NCBI RefSeq assembly: GCF_028435365.1
Contig: NZ_JAGTJJ010000030.1
Location: 1 to 64,000 of the forward strand
Length of the DNA: 64,000 bases
Reading direction: 5' to 3'
DNA from: Polyangium jinanense
GTDB lineage: Bacteria; Myxococcota; Polyangia; Polyangiales; Polyangiaceae
Shown: positions 36,591 through 45,373 of the stretch, piece by piece
Layout of the letters: the number at the start of each line of letters is the position of its first letter
Position numbering within the stretch: the stretch's first letter is position 1
The notes under the pieces: generated by a model
The model's input: the letters and a program-made list of their open reading frames with translations, nothing else
Database searches by the model: none
Told to the model about the DNA's origin: nothing
Made by a program: the position numbers and the translations under genes

Positions 36591-36705
36591 GCCGCCCTGA
36601 AACAGCAATCACCGCGCCAGCGCGAGCTCGCGCAGTTCCAGCCGTTTGCGAGGCGCCCCGTCGCGCGGCGCGCTCCATTCCGGCGCGCGGTCGATCCGTT
36701 TCGGA

Positions 36706-37001
36706 GCGGGGCGTTGCCCCGCACCCCAGCGGGGGCTGTCCGCCCCCTGCACCCCGGACCAGGCCACGGCCTGGACCGAGGGCCGAGAAACCGCGCGATG
36801 CGCGGTTTCTCGGACAGGAACGGGGCAAGACCACAAGCGGCGTTGCCAGCCGAGGCAGCAGGGCTGACGTCGCTGGTCTTGCCAACGGGCCCGTTCGATG
36901 AACTGCGCATCGCGCAGTTCATCGACCACGAGTCCAGCGCTTGCGCTGGTCCGGGTCCAGGGGTGGACAACCCCTGGTCGGGGTCCGGGGTGAAACCCCG
37001 G
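36706..37001. repeat. Complete dyad of the hairpin-cluster repeat, copy B
   Basis: Eight hairpins in two mirrored groups of four around a central stem. Left group: 36706-36722, about 36731-36745, 36759-36774, and a 13-bp stem at 36784-36812. Right group: 36900-36920 (9-bp stem), 36934-36949, 36957-36977 and 36985-37001. Read as a reverse complement, the left group repeats the loop sequences of the right (ATC, GGACA). In the centre ggcaagacca (36824-36833) pairs with tggtcttgcc (36874-36883). The right edge is five bases from the stop of the cyclase gene. It behaves like a structured MITE- or REP-type unit and may end the cyclase transcript. Confidence 0.8.
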
Positions 37002-37006
37002 TCCGG

Positions 37007-38641
37007 TCAGGCTGAATCGACGACGGCGTACACCACGATTGGCTCGGCCTTGCCGCGTACTGCCACCTTTGGCATTGGCTGCGCCGCTACGATGTCCTTT
37101 ACCGGCTCGTGCGCGGCCTCGCTGAGCAGGATGTCCGTCCCTAGCTCCTTCGTGAGACCTTGGATCCGCGCTGCCACGTTCACGACGTCGCCGATCACCG
37201 TGTACTCCATTCGATCGGGGCTCCCCACGCTCCCGGCTACCATCTCGCCTGTGTGCACGCCGATCCCGATGCGCAGCGCTGCTCGACCCTCGGCTACCTC
37301 GTGCTCGTTGAAGCGGGCCAGCGCTGCGCGCACCCCGAGTGCTGCGCGGGCTGCGCGTTCGGCGTGATCTGACGCTGGTACCGGCGCGCCGAACACGGCG
37401 AGCAGACTGTCCCCGCCGAACTTGTTGATGAACCCGCCTTCGGCGCGGATCGGCGGGCTCACTGCGGCGAAGTAGCGGTTCAGCAGGCTCACGACTTCCA
37501 CGGGCGACATTGCCTCCGAGAGGGACGTGAAGCCGCGGATGTCGGCGAAGATCACGGTTGCGTGCACGAGACTCCCGCCCATCGACACCCCGTGCTTCAT
37601 CACCTCCTCGGCGAGCTCGGGTGCGACGTATCGACCGAACGCGTCGCGCAGACGCTCGCGCTCCATGAGCCCGTGCGTCATCCGGTTGAAGCCGCGATAT
37701 GCCTCGGCGAACTCGTCTGTCGAGGCCACCACGAGCTCTGCTGACACCTCGCCTCGCTCCACGCGCTGCATGGCCTCGACGAGCCCCTCGGCTGAGGCTG
37801 CGATGTCGCGCGAAAGCATCGTCGCGAGAAACAGCGCCAGACTCGATCCGCCGATCACGAGCAGGAGCACCCACACTTCGAGTGGCCCCTCGATCGACGC
37901 GGCTTCGTGCATTCCTACGCGTTCGAGCAGACGGCCGAGCTTCAGCATCACCGTGAACCCGAGCGCGGCGAGCGGCACGCACGCCACGAATGCGAACACG
38001 AAGAGCAGCTGCGAGCGCATCTTGAGGGGAAGCACCCGCGGCACGGAGTCGCGCGCGGCCTCGTCCACGTGCGCGCGGATGTGCGGGAGCACGGGCTTCA
38101 CGGCCGACTTCACGGCGAGGTACTCGTAGATCGCGTGGCCTGAGGCGAAGACCACGATCGTCGCGTAGACGAGGGCGAACTGCCACGGCGCGAGCCCCAG
38201 CCCGAGCCACGCGTTCGCGAGCGAGCAGAGCACCGTCAGGGACACGGCGAGGATCGGCGCGTGCAGGAACAGCACGCGTGCGGCCGTGTAAAGAGGCAAA
38301 TTCAAGGCGCGCGCGAGCGCTGGCGCCGCCAGCGACTTCGCCGAAGGCCCCGGCAGCGCTGCGAAGAATGCGCGGATCGGCGCGACGTGCCGCCCGATCA
38401 CCGAGATGTCGGCGATCACCTGCGGCAATGCGGCCAGCGGCGCGAGCAGACCGAGGACGAGCTGCTTCTGGTAGGCACTGAAGTCGAGACCGAACAGGAA
38501 GAAGAGCGCCCCGGTGCCTGTCACGGCGACGGAGGCGGTCAGGTAGATCAGGATCAGGCGCCGATGCAAAAGTCGGCCGAGAGCGTCCCAGGCGCGCGCC
38601 GGGTCCGTCTTCTCGGGCGTCGTCGCCAGGGCCTCCGTCAT
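37007..38641 (-). CDS. Membrane-bound class III adenylate/guanylate cyclase
   Basis: A 544-aa cyclase with six predicted membrane helices in the first 275 residues, a HAMP linker (about 275-330, RDIAASAEGLVEAMQRVERGEVSAEL...TDEFAEAYRGFNRM) and a class III catalytic domain (about 355-535). Catalytic features are FADIRGFTSLSE (metal Asp), KFGGDSLLAVFG (second metal site) and YTVIGDVVNVAARI. The purine-specifying residues are not decided from sequence alone. It is the last gene of an operon with the 136-aa protein (9-base gap) and YgiQ, followed by the hairpin repeat. Confidence 0.92.
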   Translation of the reverse strand: MTEALATTPEKTDPARAWDALGRLLHRRLILIYLTASVAVTGTGALFFLFGLDFSAYQKQLVLGLLAPLAALPQVIADISVIGRHVAPIRAFFAALPGPSAKSLAAPALARALNLPLYTAARVLFLHAPILAVSLTVLCSLANAWLGLGLAPWQFALVYATIVVFASGHAIYEYLAVKSAVKPVLPHIRAHVDEAARDSVPRVLPLKMRSQLLFVFAFVACVPLAALGFTVMLKLGRLLERVGMHEAASIEGPLEVWVLLLVIGGSSLALFLATMLSRDIAASAEGLVEAMQRVERGEVSAELVVASTDEFAEAYRGFNRMTHGLMERERLRDAFGRYVAPELAEEVMKHGVSMGGSLVHATVIFADIRGFTSLSEAMSPVEVVSLLNRYFAAVSPPIRAEGGFINKFGGDSLLAVFGAPVPASDHAERAARAALGVRAALARFNEHEVAEGRAALRIGIGVHTGEMVAGSVGSPDRMEYTVIGDVVNVAARIQGLTKELGTDILLSEAAHEPVKDIVAAQPMPKVAVRGKAEPIVVYAVVDSA

Positions 38642-38650
38642 CGCTCCTCC

Positions 38651-39061
38651 CTACGCCTCGACGTGATCCTTCGGGCGCTCTGCCAGCACTGGCTTCGCGA
38701 GCTCGGCGAGGGATGTCGCGAGCGCGGCCGCCAGGGGCAAGAGCGTTCGTAATGCCGGACCCCCGTCGATGCGCACCACGCGCGGCCGCGGATCGCTTTC
38801 CGGCGTCGTCGGCTCGAGCGTCGCGAGGAGCCGCTCCCGGTCGAAGTCGAAGGAGAGCGAGCGGATCACCACGCCAGGCTCGAACGAGGCGAGCGCCTCG
38901 AAGACCGGCCTCGCCGCGGTGAGGGCTTGCTCGGCGCGCTCACCACGCAGATCGACCCCGGGGCCTGCGAACGGGCATCCCTCGGCATCCGTCTTCGGCA
39001 CCACGCGCACGTGGCGATCCGCGACGCGCAGCTTGAACGAACGGATCTGCAAGGGGCCCAC
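38651..39061 (-). CDS. Small unknown protein between YgiQ and cyclase
   Basis: A 136-aa soluble protein starting with GTG at 39061, six bases after the YgiQ stop, and ending nine bases before the cyclase. It has an alpha/beta pattern (FKLRVADRHVRVVPKTDAEG...FEALASFEPGVVIRSLSFDFDRERLLATLEP) but no recognised family. Tight spacing on both sides says it is expressed with both neighbours. A regulatory or metal-binding role cannot be judged. Confidence 0.6.
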   Translation of the reverse strand: MGPLQIRSFKLRVADRHVRVVPKTDAEGCPFAGPGVDLRGERAEQALTAARPVFEALASFEPGVVIRSLSFDFDRERLLATLEPTTPESDPRPRVVRIDGGPALRTLLPLAAALATSLAELAKPVLAERPKDHVEA

Positions 39062-39067
39062 TCCAGG

Positions 39068-41014
39068 CTAGCGCCGTACCTCGGTCGGCTTGCGCCCCTT
39101 CGGCTTGCCACGTTCCGCGCGGGCGCGCCGCATGGCGATGGGCATCGCGCCCTTCCCGGAGGCGGGCGGCACCAGGCAATGCGGCTTCGACCCGATGAGG
39201 TCCCCGCGCCCCGCCTTGATCAAGGCCTCGCGCGCCTCGTCGTGATGGGCCGGATCCCAGTAAAGGAGCAGCGCCTTCTGCAGCCGCTTCTCGTGCATCT
39301 CCTTCGCCGTGTACACCGGCGCCTTCGTGAAAGGATCGATGCCCGTGTAATACATGCACGTCGCCATGGACATCGGCGTCGGGATGAAATCCTGTACCTG
39401 GCGCGGACGCATTCCCTTTTTCTTGAGCCAGAGTGCGAGGTCCACCATGTCCTTCAGCGCCGATCCCGGGTGGCCCGAGATGAAGTACGGCACGAGGAAC
39501 TGGTTCTTCCCCGCCTCCTCGCTCGCGCACTGGAATTGCTCGGCGAAGCGCTCGTAGCTCTCGATGCCCGGCTTCTTCATCTTGTCGAGCACGTCCTTCT
39601 TCGAGTGCTCGGGCGCGACGGAGAGCTGGCCGCCCACGTGCCATTTCGCGAGCTCCTCGATGAACTCCGGCGAGCGCTCGGCGAGGTCGTAACGGATGCC
39701 CGAGGCGATGAAGACCTTCTTCACGCCCTCGCTCTCGCGCACGGCCCGCATCAGATCGAGCAGCGGCTCGTGATCCGTCTCGAGGTTCTCGCAGACCCCG
39801 GGGTGCACGCACGAGAGCCTGCGGCATTTGCTCTCGATCGCGGGGTCTTTGCATTTCATCATGTACATGTTGGCCGTCGGGCCGCCGAGGTCCGAGATGG
39901 AGCCGCGGAAATCATCCATTCGGCGCAGCGCGCGGATCTCCTTCAGGATGCTCTCGGCCGAGCGTGACTGGATGACCCGGCCCTCGTGCTCCGTGATCGA
40001 GCAGAACGTGCAGCCCCCGAAGCAGCCGCGCATCGTCACGATCGAATGCTTGACCGTCTCGAAGGCCGGGATCGGCTCGCTGTAGCTGTAATGGGCCGCG
40101 CGCGCGAAGGGCAGGTCGTAGAGCTCGTCCATGTCCTTCGTCTCGAGCGGGATGGCGGGCGGATTGAAATACACCGCCTCCTCGCCGTGCGGCTGCACGA
40201 GCGGCCGCCCGTTGCCCGGGTTCGTCTCGTACTGGAAGCGCCGGCTCATCTCGGCGAACGCCTCCTTGTCCCGGACGACCTCCTCGTAGCTCGGCAGGAT
40301 CACCACCTTGCCGTCGCTGACGAACCGGCTCGGCTCGAGGTCCTCCCATTCGCCCTTGCGCCGCACGTACGCCGTGCCCCGCACGTCGTGGAGATCGCGG
40401 ATGGTCTCGCCCCGCCTGAGCCGATCGGCGACCTCCCAGACCGGCCGCTCGCCCATCCCGAAAATGAGCAGATCCGCTTTCGCGTCGAGCAGCACGCTCC
40501 GGCGCACCTGGTCCGACCAGTAGTCGTAGTGGGCGATCCGCCTGAGCGACGCCTCGATCCCGCCGAGCACGAGCGGCACGCCCGGGAAGGCGCGGCGGCA
40601 GAGGTTGCCGTACACGATCGTCGCGCGGTTCGGCCGGAGCCCCGTGCGCCCGCCCGGCGAGTACTGGTCCTCGCTCCGGATCTTTTTCTGCGCCGTGAGC
40701 TTGTTCAACATGCTGTCCATGTTGCCGGCCGTGATGCCCACGAAGAGCCGCGGCTGCCCCATGCGCAAGAGGTCGTCCGTCGTGCGCCAGTCCGGCTGCG
40801 AGATGACCCCGACACGGAAGCCACGCGCTTCGAGGAAACGGCCGATCAGGGCCGCGCCGAACGCGGGGTGATCCACGTAGGCGTCGCCGTTCACGAGCAG
40901 CACGTCGAGCTCGTCCCAGCCGCGCGCCTCCATCTCGGCGCGGGTCGTGGGCAGGAAACGGCGGAGATCACGACCCGACGCATGGGCGCTCTTGCGAATC
41001 TGGACGATGTTCAC
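39068..41014 (-). CDS. YgiQ-family radical SAM protein
   Basis: A 648-aa radical SAM enzyme of the YgiQ/UPF0313 family. An N-terminal cobalamin-binding-like domain ([23 protein letters not shown]...[28 protein letters not shown]) is followed by the radical SAM domain with CxxxCxxC as [10 protein letters not shown] (about residue 330), binding a 4Fe-4S cluster and SAM. The C-terminal third contains [16 protein letters not shown] and a basic tail. YgiQ substrates are not defined. It opens an operon with the 136-aa protein and cyclase. Confidence 0.93.
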   Translation of the reverse strand: MNIVQIRKSAHASGRDLRRFLPTTRAEMEARGWDELDVLLVNGDAYVDHPAFGAALIGRFLEARGFRVGVISQPDWRTTDDLLRMGQPRLFVGITAGNMDSMLNKLTAQKKIRSEDQYSPGGRTGLRPNRATIVYGNLCRRAFPGVPLVLGGIEASLRRIAHYDYWSDQVRRSVLLDAKADLLIFGMGERPVWEVADRLRRGETIRDLHDVRGTAYVRRKGEWEDLEPSRFVSDGKVVILPSYEEVVRDKEAFAEMSRRFQYETNPGNGRPLVQPHGEEAVYFNPPAIPLETKDMDELYDLPFARAAHYSYSEPIPAFETVKHSIVTMRGCFGGCTFCSITEHEGRVIQSRSAESILKEIRALRRMDDFRGSISDLGGPTANMYMMKCKDPAIESKCRRLSCVHPGVCENLETDHEPLLDLMRAVRESEGVKKVFIASGIRYDLAERSPEFIEELAKWHVGGQLSVAPEHSKKDVLDKMKKPGIESYERFAEQFQCASEEAGKNQFLVPYFISGHPGSALKDMVDLALWLKKKGMRPRQVQDFIPTPMSMATCMYYTGIDPFTKAPVYTAKEMHEKRLQKALLLYWDPAHHDEAREALIKAGRGDLIGSKPHCLVPPASGKGAMPIAMRRARAERGKPKGRKPTEVRR

Positions 41015-41151
41015 GGCGCCGTGACCCTAGCTTGCCGGGGGCTCCGCGTCAGCGCCGACGACGACGCCTTCGCGTTTTTCCGAGCCGGGGGTGCTTTCGA
41101 CCATCAGCCGCGCAGACGAGTCCCGCGAACGGGCGGACGTCGTGATCGGCG

Positions 41152-42288
41152 TCATTGCGTCGCGCTGGCGAGCGGCACGGCGTTGACGCGGGTGTGCAAG
41201 ACGCGCTTGCGTGTCGAGCCGAGGGTCGCGAGGTCGAATTTGAACGAGAGCTCGATCCCGAGATTCAGGTTCGGCAGGACCCCGGCCAAGCCGGGGCGAG
41301 AGCGCTCGTCGAACAAATACTCCTGGGAGCCCAGCGGCACGCTCACGCCCGGCAGGCTCAGCCGAGGGTCGGAGACGTGGTGCTTCGCGCCATTGGGCAA
41401 GACGACCTCGCTCTTCACGCCGACGCGAATGCGGCTGCCCGCCGCGAACGCATCGGGGAGCGGGAACGTTTGGCCAGAAAAGCGCTCCGCGATGGCGCGG
41501 GCCACGTGCTCCGCGGCCTTGCGGTGCGCGGGGTCCGCCGCGACGACGTGCACGGACACGAGGTGCCCCTGGGCGTCGACGACGAGCTCGAAGTGCGTAT
41601 CGGATTCGGCCGGCGTGGTCGAAGATCGCAGCTCGTCCGTGACGGCCGAGGCGAGCGTGCCCGCTGCGGGGAAGTGCTGGATGGGATCGCGGCGCTCGTA
41701 CGCCGATGGCGGCGGCGGCACGCGCGAAGCGAGGTAATCGAGCGCTTTTTGTCCCAGCGAGGGAGCGATCGTGGGCTCCTCGGGGGCGGGCGGCGGGGCG
41801 GACGAGACGCGACCGGCGAGGGCAGGCGCGGGAAGGACGCCTGGCACAGCCCAGATCGGCTTGCCGTCGAGGCCCGGCAGGGTCGGAGGCTGCTCGGCGG
41901 GCGCCTCTTGTGAGCCCGCGTTTGCGCCGGCGGCAGGCAGCGGTTCGGGATCGGGATACGGAGCGTCCTCGCCGGGAGCATCGTGCGTCGGCCGTCGCGG
42001 CGCGTGGTGTCCGACGCGCGGCGCTTTCGCCGGCGCGACGCGGGCGATGGGCGCGGGAGCCTTCTCTGGTTTTTGCGTTGGCGTATCGGACACGAGGTCG
42101 AAAGCGATCTCGTCGCGCTCTTGCCCCGGCGCTTCCGTCTGCGAACCCTCGTTGCGCGGCGATGGCGAGGACGCGGTGAACCACACCGCGAGGATGACGG
42201 CCGCGTGGAGCAGCGCTGCCGCGAGAAGAAATTGCGGGTCGCGATTGCGCACCGGGGTGAACGAGCCTACCACGAGCGACGCTGCCAC
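41152..42288 (-). CDS. TonB-like protein with N-terminal anchor
   Basis: A 378-aa protein. A membrane helix near residues 18-38 (DPQFLLAAALLHAAVILAVWFTA) is followed by a disordered, Pro/Ala/Glu-rich periplasmic spacer (about 40-190) and a C-terminal domain (about 200-340) with TonB-like features: THFELVVDAQGHLVSVHVVAADPAHRKAAEHVARAIAERF. No TonB box partner is next to it. The start is GTG (42288 or 42273). It could energise an unlinked receptor or act in envelope spanning; this is inference. Confidence 0.6.
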   Translation of the reverse strand: MAASLVVGSFTPVRNRDPQFLLAAALLHAAVILAVWFTASSPSPRNEGSQTEAPGQERDEIAFDLVSDTPTQKPEKAPAPIARVAPAKAPRVGHHAPRRPTHDAPGEDAPYPDPEPLPAAGANAGSQEAPAEQPPTLPGLDGKPIWAVPGVLPAPALAGRVSSAPPPAPEEPTIAPSLGQKALDYLASRVPPPPSAYERRDPIQHFPAAGTLASAVTDELRSSTTPAESDTHFELVVDAQGHLVSVHVVAADPAHRKAAEHVARAIAERFSGQTFPLPDAFAAGSRIRVGVKSEVVLPNGAKHHVSDPRLSLPGVSVPLGSQEYLFDERSRPGLAGVLPNLNLGIELSFKFDLATLGSTRKRVLHTRVNAVPLASATQ

Positions 42289-42420
42289 GGTGCTGCGGAA
42301 AACGATGGCGCGTCACGGACATCGTGGACGTTTCTCTCTCGAGTTTTTCCCGCAGGTGCGAGGTGCTCCAAAACGGAGCGCTGAGTGCTCCAAAATGGAG
42401 CGGGGAAGCCCCAAAGGGAG
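42289..42420. other. Intergenic with two gctccaaaa hairpins
   Basis: gctccaaaacggagc and gctccaaaatggagc (about 42363-42402) are two nearly identical short hairpins, followed by gggaagcccc. They appear to be decayed outliers of the tandem array that begins at 42421. No gene is seen. Confidence 0.45.
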
Positions 42421-42721
42421 GTCCGGGCGGTCGGGATCGGTCATGGGGAGGCCCCATCGCCAGGTCCGGGCGGTCGGGATCGTCTTGGGGGAGGCCCCAT
42501 CGCCAGGTCCCCGCGGTCGGGATCGTCTTTGGGGAGGCCCCATGACCAGGTCCCGGCGGTCGGGATCGTCTTTGGGGAGGCCCCATCGCCAGGTCCGGGC
42601 GGTCGGGATCGTCTTTGGGGAGGCCCCATGACCAGGTCCGGGCGGTCGGGATCGTCTTTGGGGAGGCCCCATCGCCAGGTCCGGGCGGTCGGGATCGTCT
42701 TTGGGGAGGCCCCATTGCGAA
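42421..42721. repeat. Seven-copy 43-bp tandem repeat with ggggaggcccc palindrome
   Basis: Seven consecutive units of exactly 43 bases start at 42421, 42464, 42507, 42550, 42593, 42636 and 42679, differing by a few substitutions (the first has GGTCATG; the two-base suffix alternates between tcgccag and tgaccag). Each unit contains ttggggaggccccat, a short hairpin. A further decayed unit is near 42740-42765. 43 is not divisible by three, so all frames are translatable, which gives repetitive false proteins. There is no variable spacer, so it is not CRISPR. Confidence 0.85.
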
Positions 42722-42771
42722 GCGTGGGCGGCTCGCAGGGTATTTGGGGAGGCCCCAAAGCGAACTTCCCG

Positions 42772-42810
42772 AGAAGCGGGGGCCGCAAGCGAAATCTGAT
42801 TGTGTACCGC
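42772..42810 (+). repeat. Degenerate hexamer run with conserved flank
   Basis: agaagc-gggggc-cgcaagc is a worn form of the GGRAGC array found elsewhere in this region, and is followed exactly by GAAATCTGATTGTGTACCGC (42791-42810). The same 20-base flank recurs with one change at 52807-52826. Starting 67 bases further is the 42877 gene. Confidence 0.6.
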
Positions 42811-42876
42811 TCTCGAGAAGCAAGGTGACTGCCGGCCCGCGTCGACGCGCGCGTAAGGGCGTGGTACTCGCATCCG

Positions 42877-43275
42877 ATGTCAATGCCTCCCTCCAAGCTC
42901 TCGCCCGCGTTGCTGCCGTTCGCTGACGCGCTCGATGCGGTTCCGGCGCGTCCGATCTGGGAGGTTGGCTGGACCCCGCACCGTTACGATCAGGCGCCCA
43001 AGCACCCGCTCATCCCGAATGCACCCCCCCACGACGGCGTGTACAGAGGGAGCTGGGTCTCACCGGGCATATGCGTGCGGCTCGACCTCATGCACGCCTC
43101 GGTAAGCGAACGATTGCGTGCGTGGCTCCGCTCGCGCTACCCGGAACAACTGGGCGGAGACGACGGATTCTACGAGTATGGAATCGAGAGTCGCTCGCAG
43201 CGCACGAACCTGGAGCAAGCCCTGGCGCGACTCGAGGCCAAGATAGAGGAGAGCGAGCATCCTCCGTCCACGTAG
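42877..43275 (+). CDS. Hypothetical protein, 132 aa
   Basis: A soluble protein of 132 aa with no recognised family. Features: SALLPFADALDAVPARPIWEVGWTPHRYDQAPKHPL, then a conserved-looking Trp/Arg segment and a helical C-terminus (NLEQALARLEAKIEESEH). Two in-frame ATGs exist (42877 and 42883). It lies 67 bases after the ATCTGATTGTGTACCGC flank and 85 bases before the PadR gene. It may be a small accessory protein; function unknown. Confidence 0.5.
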   Translation: MSMPPSKLSPALLPFADALDAVPARPIWEVGWTPHRYDQAPKHPLIPNAPPHDGVYRGSWVSPGICVRLDLMHASVSERLRAWLRSRYPEQLGGDDGFYEYGIESRSQRTNLEQALARLEAKIEESEHPPST

Positions 43276-43314
43276 ACGCGCGCGACGCCGCGTCCGGAGC
43301 CGCGGGCGGACTCC

Positions 43315-43335
43315 ATATATCGTTGACCGATACAT
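43315..43335. promoter_or_regulatory. Candidate PadR operator
   Basis: atatatcg (43315-43322), ttgac, cgatacat (43328-43335): an inverted repeat with one mismatch, AT-rich in a GC-rich region, ending 24 bases before the padR start. TTGACC lies inside it. PadR proteins usually bind such palindromes and repress their own genes. Confidence 0.5.
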
Positions 43336-43359
43336 CGTGAGGCGATAGGTTGAGGACCG

Positions 43360-43665
43360 ATGCAGGACCCCACGTACCTGATTCTCCTCGCGCTCTCGGA
43401 TCGGCCTCGCCACGGGTACGGCATCCTTCTCGAGGTCAGCGAGTTGAGCCGCGGAACGATCCGGCTCGGCCCCGGGACTTTGTACGGAGCCCTCGAGCGA
43501 CTGGAGGAAGCCGGTCACGTCGAGCTCGATCGCGAGGAAATCGAGGAGGGGCGGCCGCGACGTTATTACCGCCTGACGCGGCGCGGGCGCCGCGTCCTCG
43601 TCGAAGAAACCGAACGGCGGGAGGCCCTCGTGGGGCTCGCCAAGCAAAGGCTCGCGCACCGATGA
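43360..43665 (+). CDS. PadR-family transcriptional regulator
   Basis: A 101-aa winged-helix regulator: LILLALSDRPRHGYGILLEVSELSRGTIRLGPGTLYGALERLEEAGHVELDREE followed by RRYYRLTRRGRRVLVEE is the PadR pattern with recognition helix and wing. It is the short form without the long C-terminal dimerisation helix of classic PadR. GAGGA lies 6 bases before the ATG. It overlaps the next gene's start by four bases (ATGA), so they are translationally coupled, and it probably controls that operon through the palindrome at 43315. Confidence 0.9.
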   Translation: MQDPTYLILLALSDRPRHGYGILLEVSELSRGTIRLGPGTLYGALERLEEAGHVELDREEIEEGRPRRYYRLTRRGRRVLVEETERREALVGLAKQRLAHR

Positions 43666-44618
43666 GCCCCCTCGAACGTCGCATCCGCGCGCTCATCTCC
43701 CTCTTTCCCGCGTCGTTTCGAGCGCGATGGGAGGAAGATCTCGTCCGTACCACGCTCGAGACGTGCACGGCCGAGCAGTCCTGGCCCCACCCGCGCGACG
43801 TGTTGGATCTCGTCGTCTCGGCGATTCGTGCCCACGCGACGACGCCCGCAAACCAACCGTTCCGCGTCGTGCTCGCACAGGGCATCGTGCTGGGCGCGGC
43901 CCTCCTCGCCAGCGTTCGCGTCGGCGCCCTCCTGCTTCGTTTCGGGTGGTTCGTGCACTGGCTTCCCGTCAACAGCGCCGCCGGTGTGCCGTCCGATGAG
44001 CTCGCGCTCTACGCCGGGCCGCTCGCGCTCGAGCTCGTGGTGTACGTGCTGCTCGCGGTCGCGATGCTGCAGCAGCGGCGCGTGCTCATCTGGGCGGGAG
44101 CCCTCACCCTCGGCGGCATCGGCCTGCTCGGGACGCTCCGCTACCCTGGACCCATCGGCATCCGGTGGGCTCTCGGCATGGCGGTTCCGGGCGCGATCCC
44201 CTTCCTCGTTGCTGCGTTCACGATAGCCGCGAGGAAGACCGATCGCGCGCTCGCCGTTCGGCCGGCGCTCGTCGGGCTTGCGCTGGCGTCGTTCGCGACG
44301 ACGACGTGGCGCCTCGCGGCTTGGTTCGCGACGACGACGTGGCACCTCGTGCCCGGAACGGTCGACCGGGGCGCGGCCGCGGTCGCGGCTCTTCTGCTCG
44401 TCGCTTGCACCGTCTCCGGGTTCGCGGATCCCCGCTGGTTCATCGCGCTAGGGGTTGCGGTGATCGGCTGGAACGCACGCGACTTCATTCAGACCGGCGA
44501 CCCGCTCGTGTTCCTCGGAACCGCGTTCGTCGTGGCGGTTTCGTGGGTGCATTGGCGCGTCCTACGTCGGCAGGTTGCACGCTCGGGCCGGGGTCGAAGC
44601 GACCGCGAGATTGCCTGA
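43662..44618 (+). CDS. Polytopic membrane protein coupled to PadR
   Basis: A 318-aa membrane protein with an N-terminal DUF1700-like soluble helix pair (ERRIRALISLFPASFRARWEEDLVRTTLETC) and about seven to eight helices from residue 65. The N-terminal motif FPxxFRxRWxxDL is typical of proteins placed behind PadR genes. WFATTTW duplicates WRLAAWFATTTWH-like sequence around residue 215-230, a local repeat. It may be the sensor or effector of the PadR circuit; transport function is not evident. Confidence 0.7.
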   Translation: MSPLERRIRALISLFPASFRARWEEDLVRTTLETCTAEQSWPHPRDVLDLVVSAIRAHATTPANQPFRVVLAQGIVLGAALLASVRVGALLLRFGWFVHWLPVNSAAGVPSDELALYAGPLALELVVYVLLAVAMLQQRRVLIWAGALTLGGIGLLGTLRYPGPIGIRWALGMAVPGAIPFLVAAFTIAARKTDRALAVRPALVGLALASFATTTWRLAAWFATTTWHLVPGTVDRGAAAVAALLLVACTVSGFADPRWFIALGVAVIGWNARDFIQTGDPLVFLGTAFVVAVSWVHWRVLRRQVARSGRGRSDREIA

Positions 44619-44638
44619 CGACAGCAGATACCGCTAGC

Positions 44639-44854
44639 ATGCTGCTCAGTTTCCCGCATGAAGAAATGAAAGGGCCCATTGACGTTCTCCAAAAATGCCT
44701 CGATGTGCTCGTCGCCCGCGTCGCCGACGGCACCCTCCAGCCTTCCCCCGCCCTTGAGACCGTCACCCGCACCGTCAACCAACTCATCACCCGCCGTACC
44801 GAGTTGATCAAAGAGCGCGGCGCAGCCCCCTCCACAACGCCGACTCCACCATGA
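44639..44854 (+). CDS. Small protein preceding the DUF4258 gene
   Basis: A 71-aa acidic helical protein (MLLSFPHEEMKGPIDVLQKCLDVLVARVADG...). Its stop overlaps the next start by four bases (ATGA), which argues for real translation and coupling. It may be a third component of the toxin-antitoxin-like operon or a leader protein. It has no recognised family. Confidence 0.55.
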   Translation: MLLSFPHEEMKGPIDVLQKCLDVLVARVADGTLQPSPALETVTRTVNQLITRRTELIKERGAAPSTTPTPP

Positions 44855-45135
44855 AGCTAAAGTTCTCGGGCCATGCGATGGACCGGATGTTCGCCCGCAG
44901 TATCCGCCCTGAGGACGTGCGCACGGTCATCGACCATGGCGAGCCGATCGCCGACTACCCGGACGATCGTCCGTTTCCCAGCCGCCTCGTGCTGGCCTTC
45001 GTGGACGGCCGTGCCATCCACGTCGTGTTCGGGTATGATTCGGCCACCGAGACCGCCCACGTCGTCACCGCGTACATCCCGGACTCTGCACTTTGGGAAA
45101 GCGACTTCAAGACCAGGAAGAGGAAACCACGGTGA
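44851..45135 (+). CDS. DUF4258 protein, toxin-like
   Basis: A 94-aa DUF4258 protein: FSGHAMDRMFARSIRPEDVRTVIDHGEPIADYPDDRPFPSRLVL and VTAYIPDSALWESDFKTRKRK. The fold is like RelE/BrnT toxins, where the conserved His and Arg in SGHAMDRMFAR and the C-terminal basic motif are the likely active region. In this family the neighbour is usually a small zinc-finger antitoxin, and one follows directly with an overlap of four bases (GTGA). Confidence 0.85.
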   Translation: MKLKFSGHAMDRMFARSIRPEDVRTVIDHGEPIADYPDDRPFPSRLVLAFVDGRAIHVVFGYDSATETAHVVTAYIPDSALWESDFKTRKRKPR

Positions 45136-45356
45136 ACTGCATCCTCTGCAAGCACGGCGAGACGGCTCCCGGCTTCGTCACGGTCACGCTCCAACGCGGA
45201 GAGACCACGGTCATCCTCAAAGGCGTTCCCGCGTCGATTTGTGAAAATTGCGGTGAGTACTACCTCGACGAAGCCGTCGCCTCCCAGGTGTACGCGATGG
45301 CCGAGCGCGCAGTTCAGGATGGCGCCGAGGTGGAGATTCGTCGGTACGCGGCCTGA
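45132..45356 (+). CDS. YgiT-type zinc-finger antitoxin-like protein
   Basis: A 74-aa protein with two CxxC pairs (CILCKHG near residue 3, CENCGEYYLDE near residue 40), the zinc ribbon of MqsA/YgiT-type N-terminal domains. It lacks the DNA-binding C-terminal HTH of full MqsA. Start GTG at 45132 overlaps the DUF4258 stop. It is expected to neutralise the DUF4258 protein. Operon: 71-aa protein, DUF4258, zinc finger. Confidence 0.85.
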   Translation: MNCILCKHGETAPGFVTVTLQRGETTVILKGVPASICENCGEYYLDEAVASQVYAMAERAVQDGAEVEIRRYAA

Positions 45357-45373
45357 TGCGTTCCGCCATCGGC

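Noticed and set aside
42421..42721. The 43-bp tandem array as a CRISPR
   Set aside because: Units follow each other without unique spacers and no cas gene is near.
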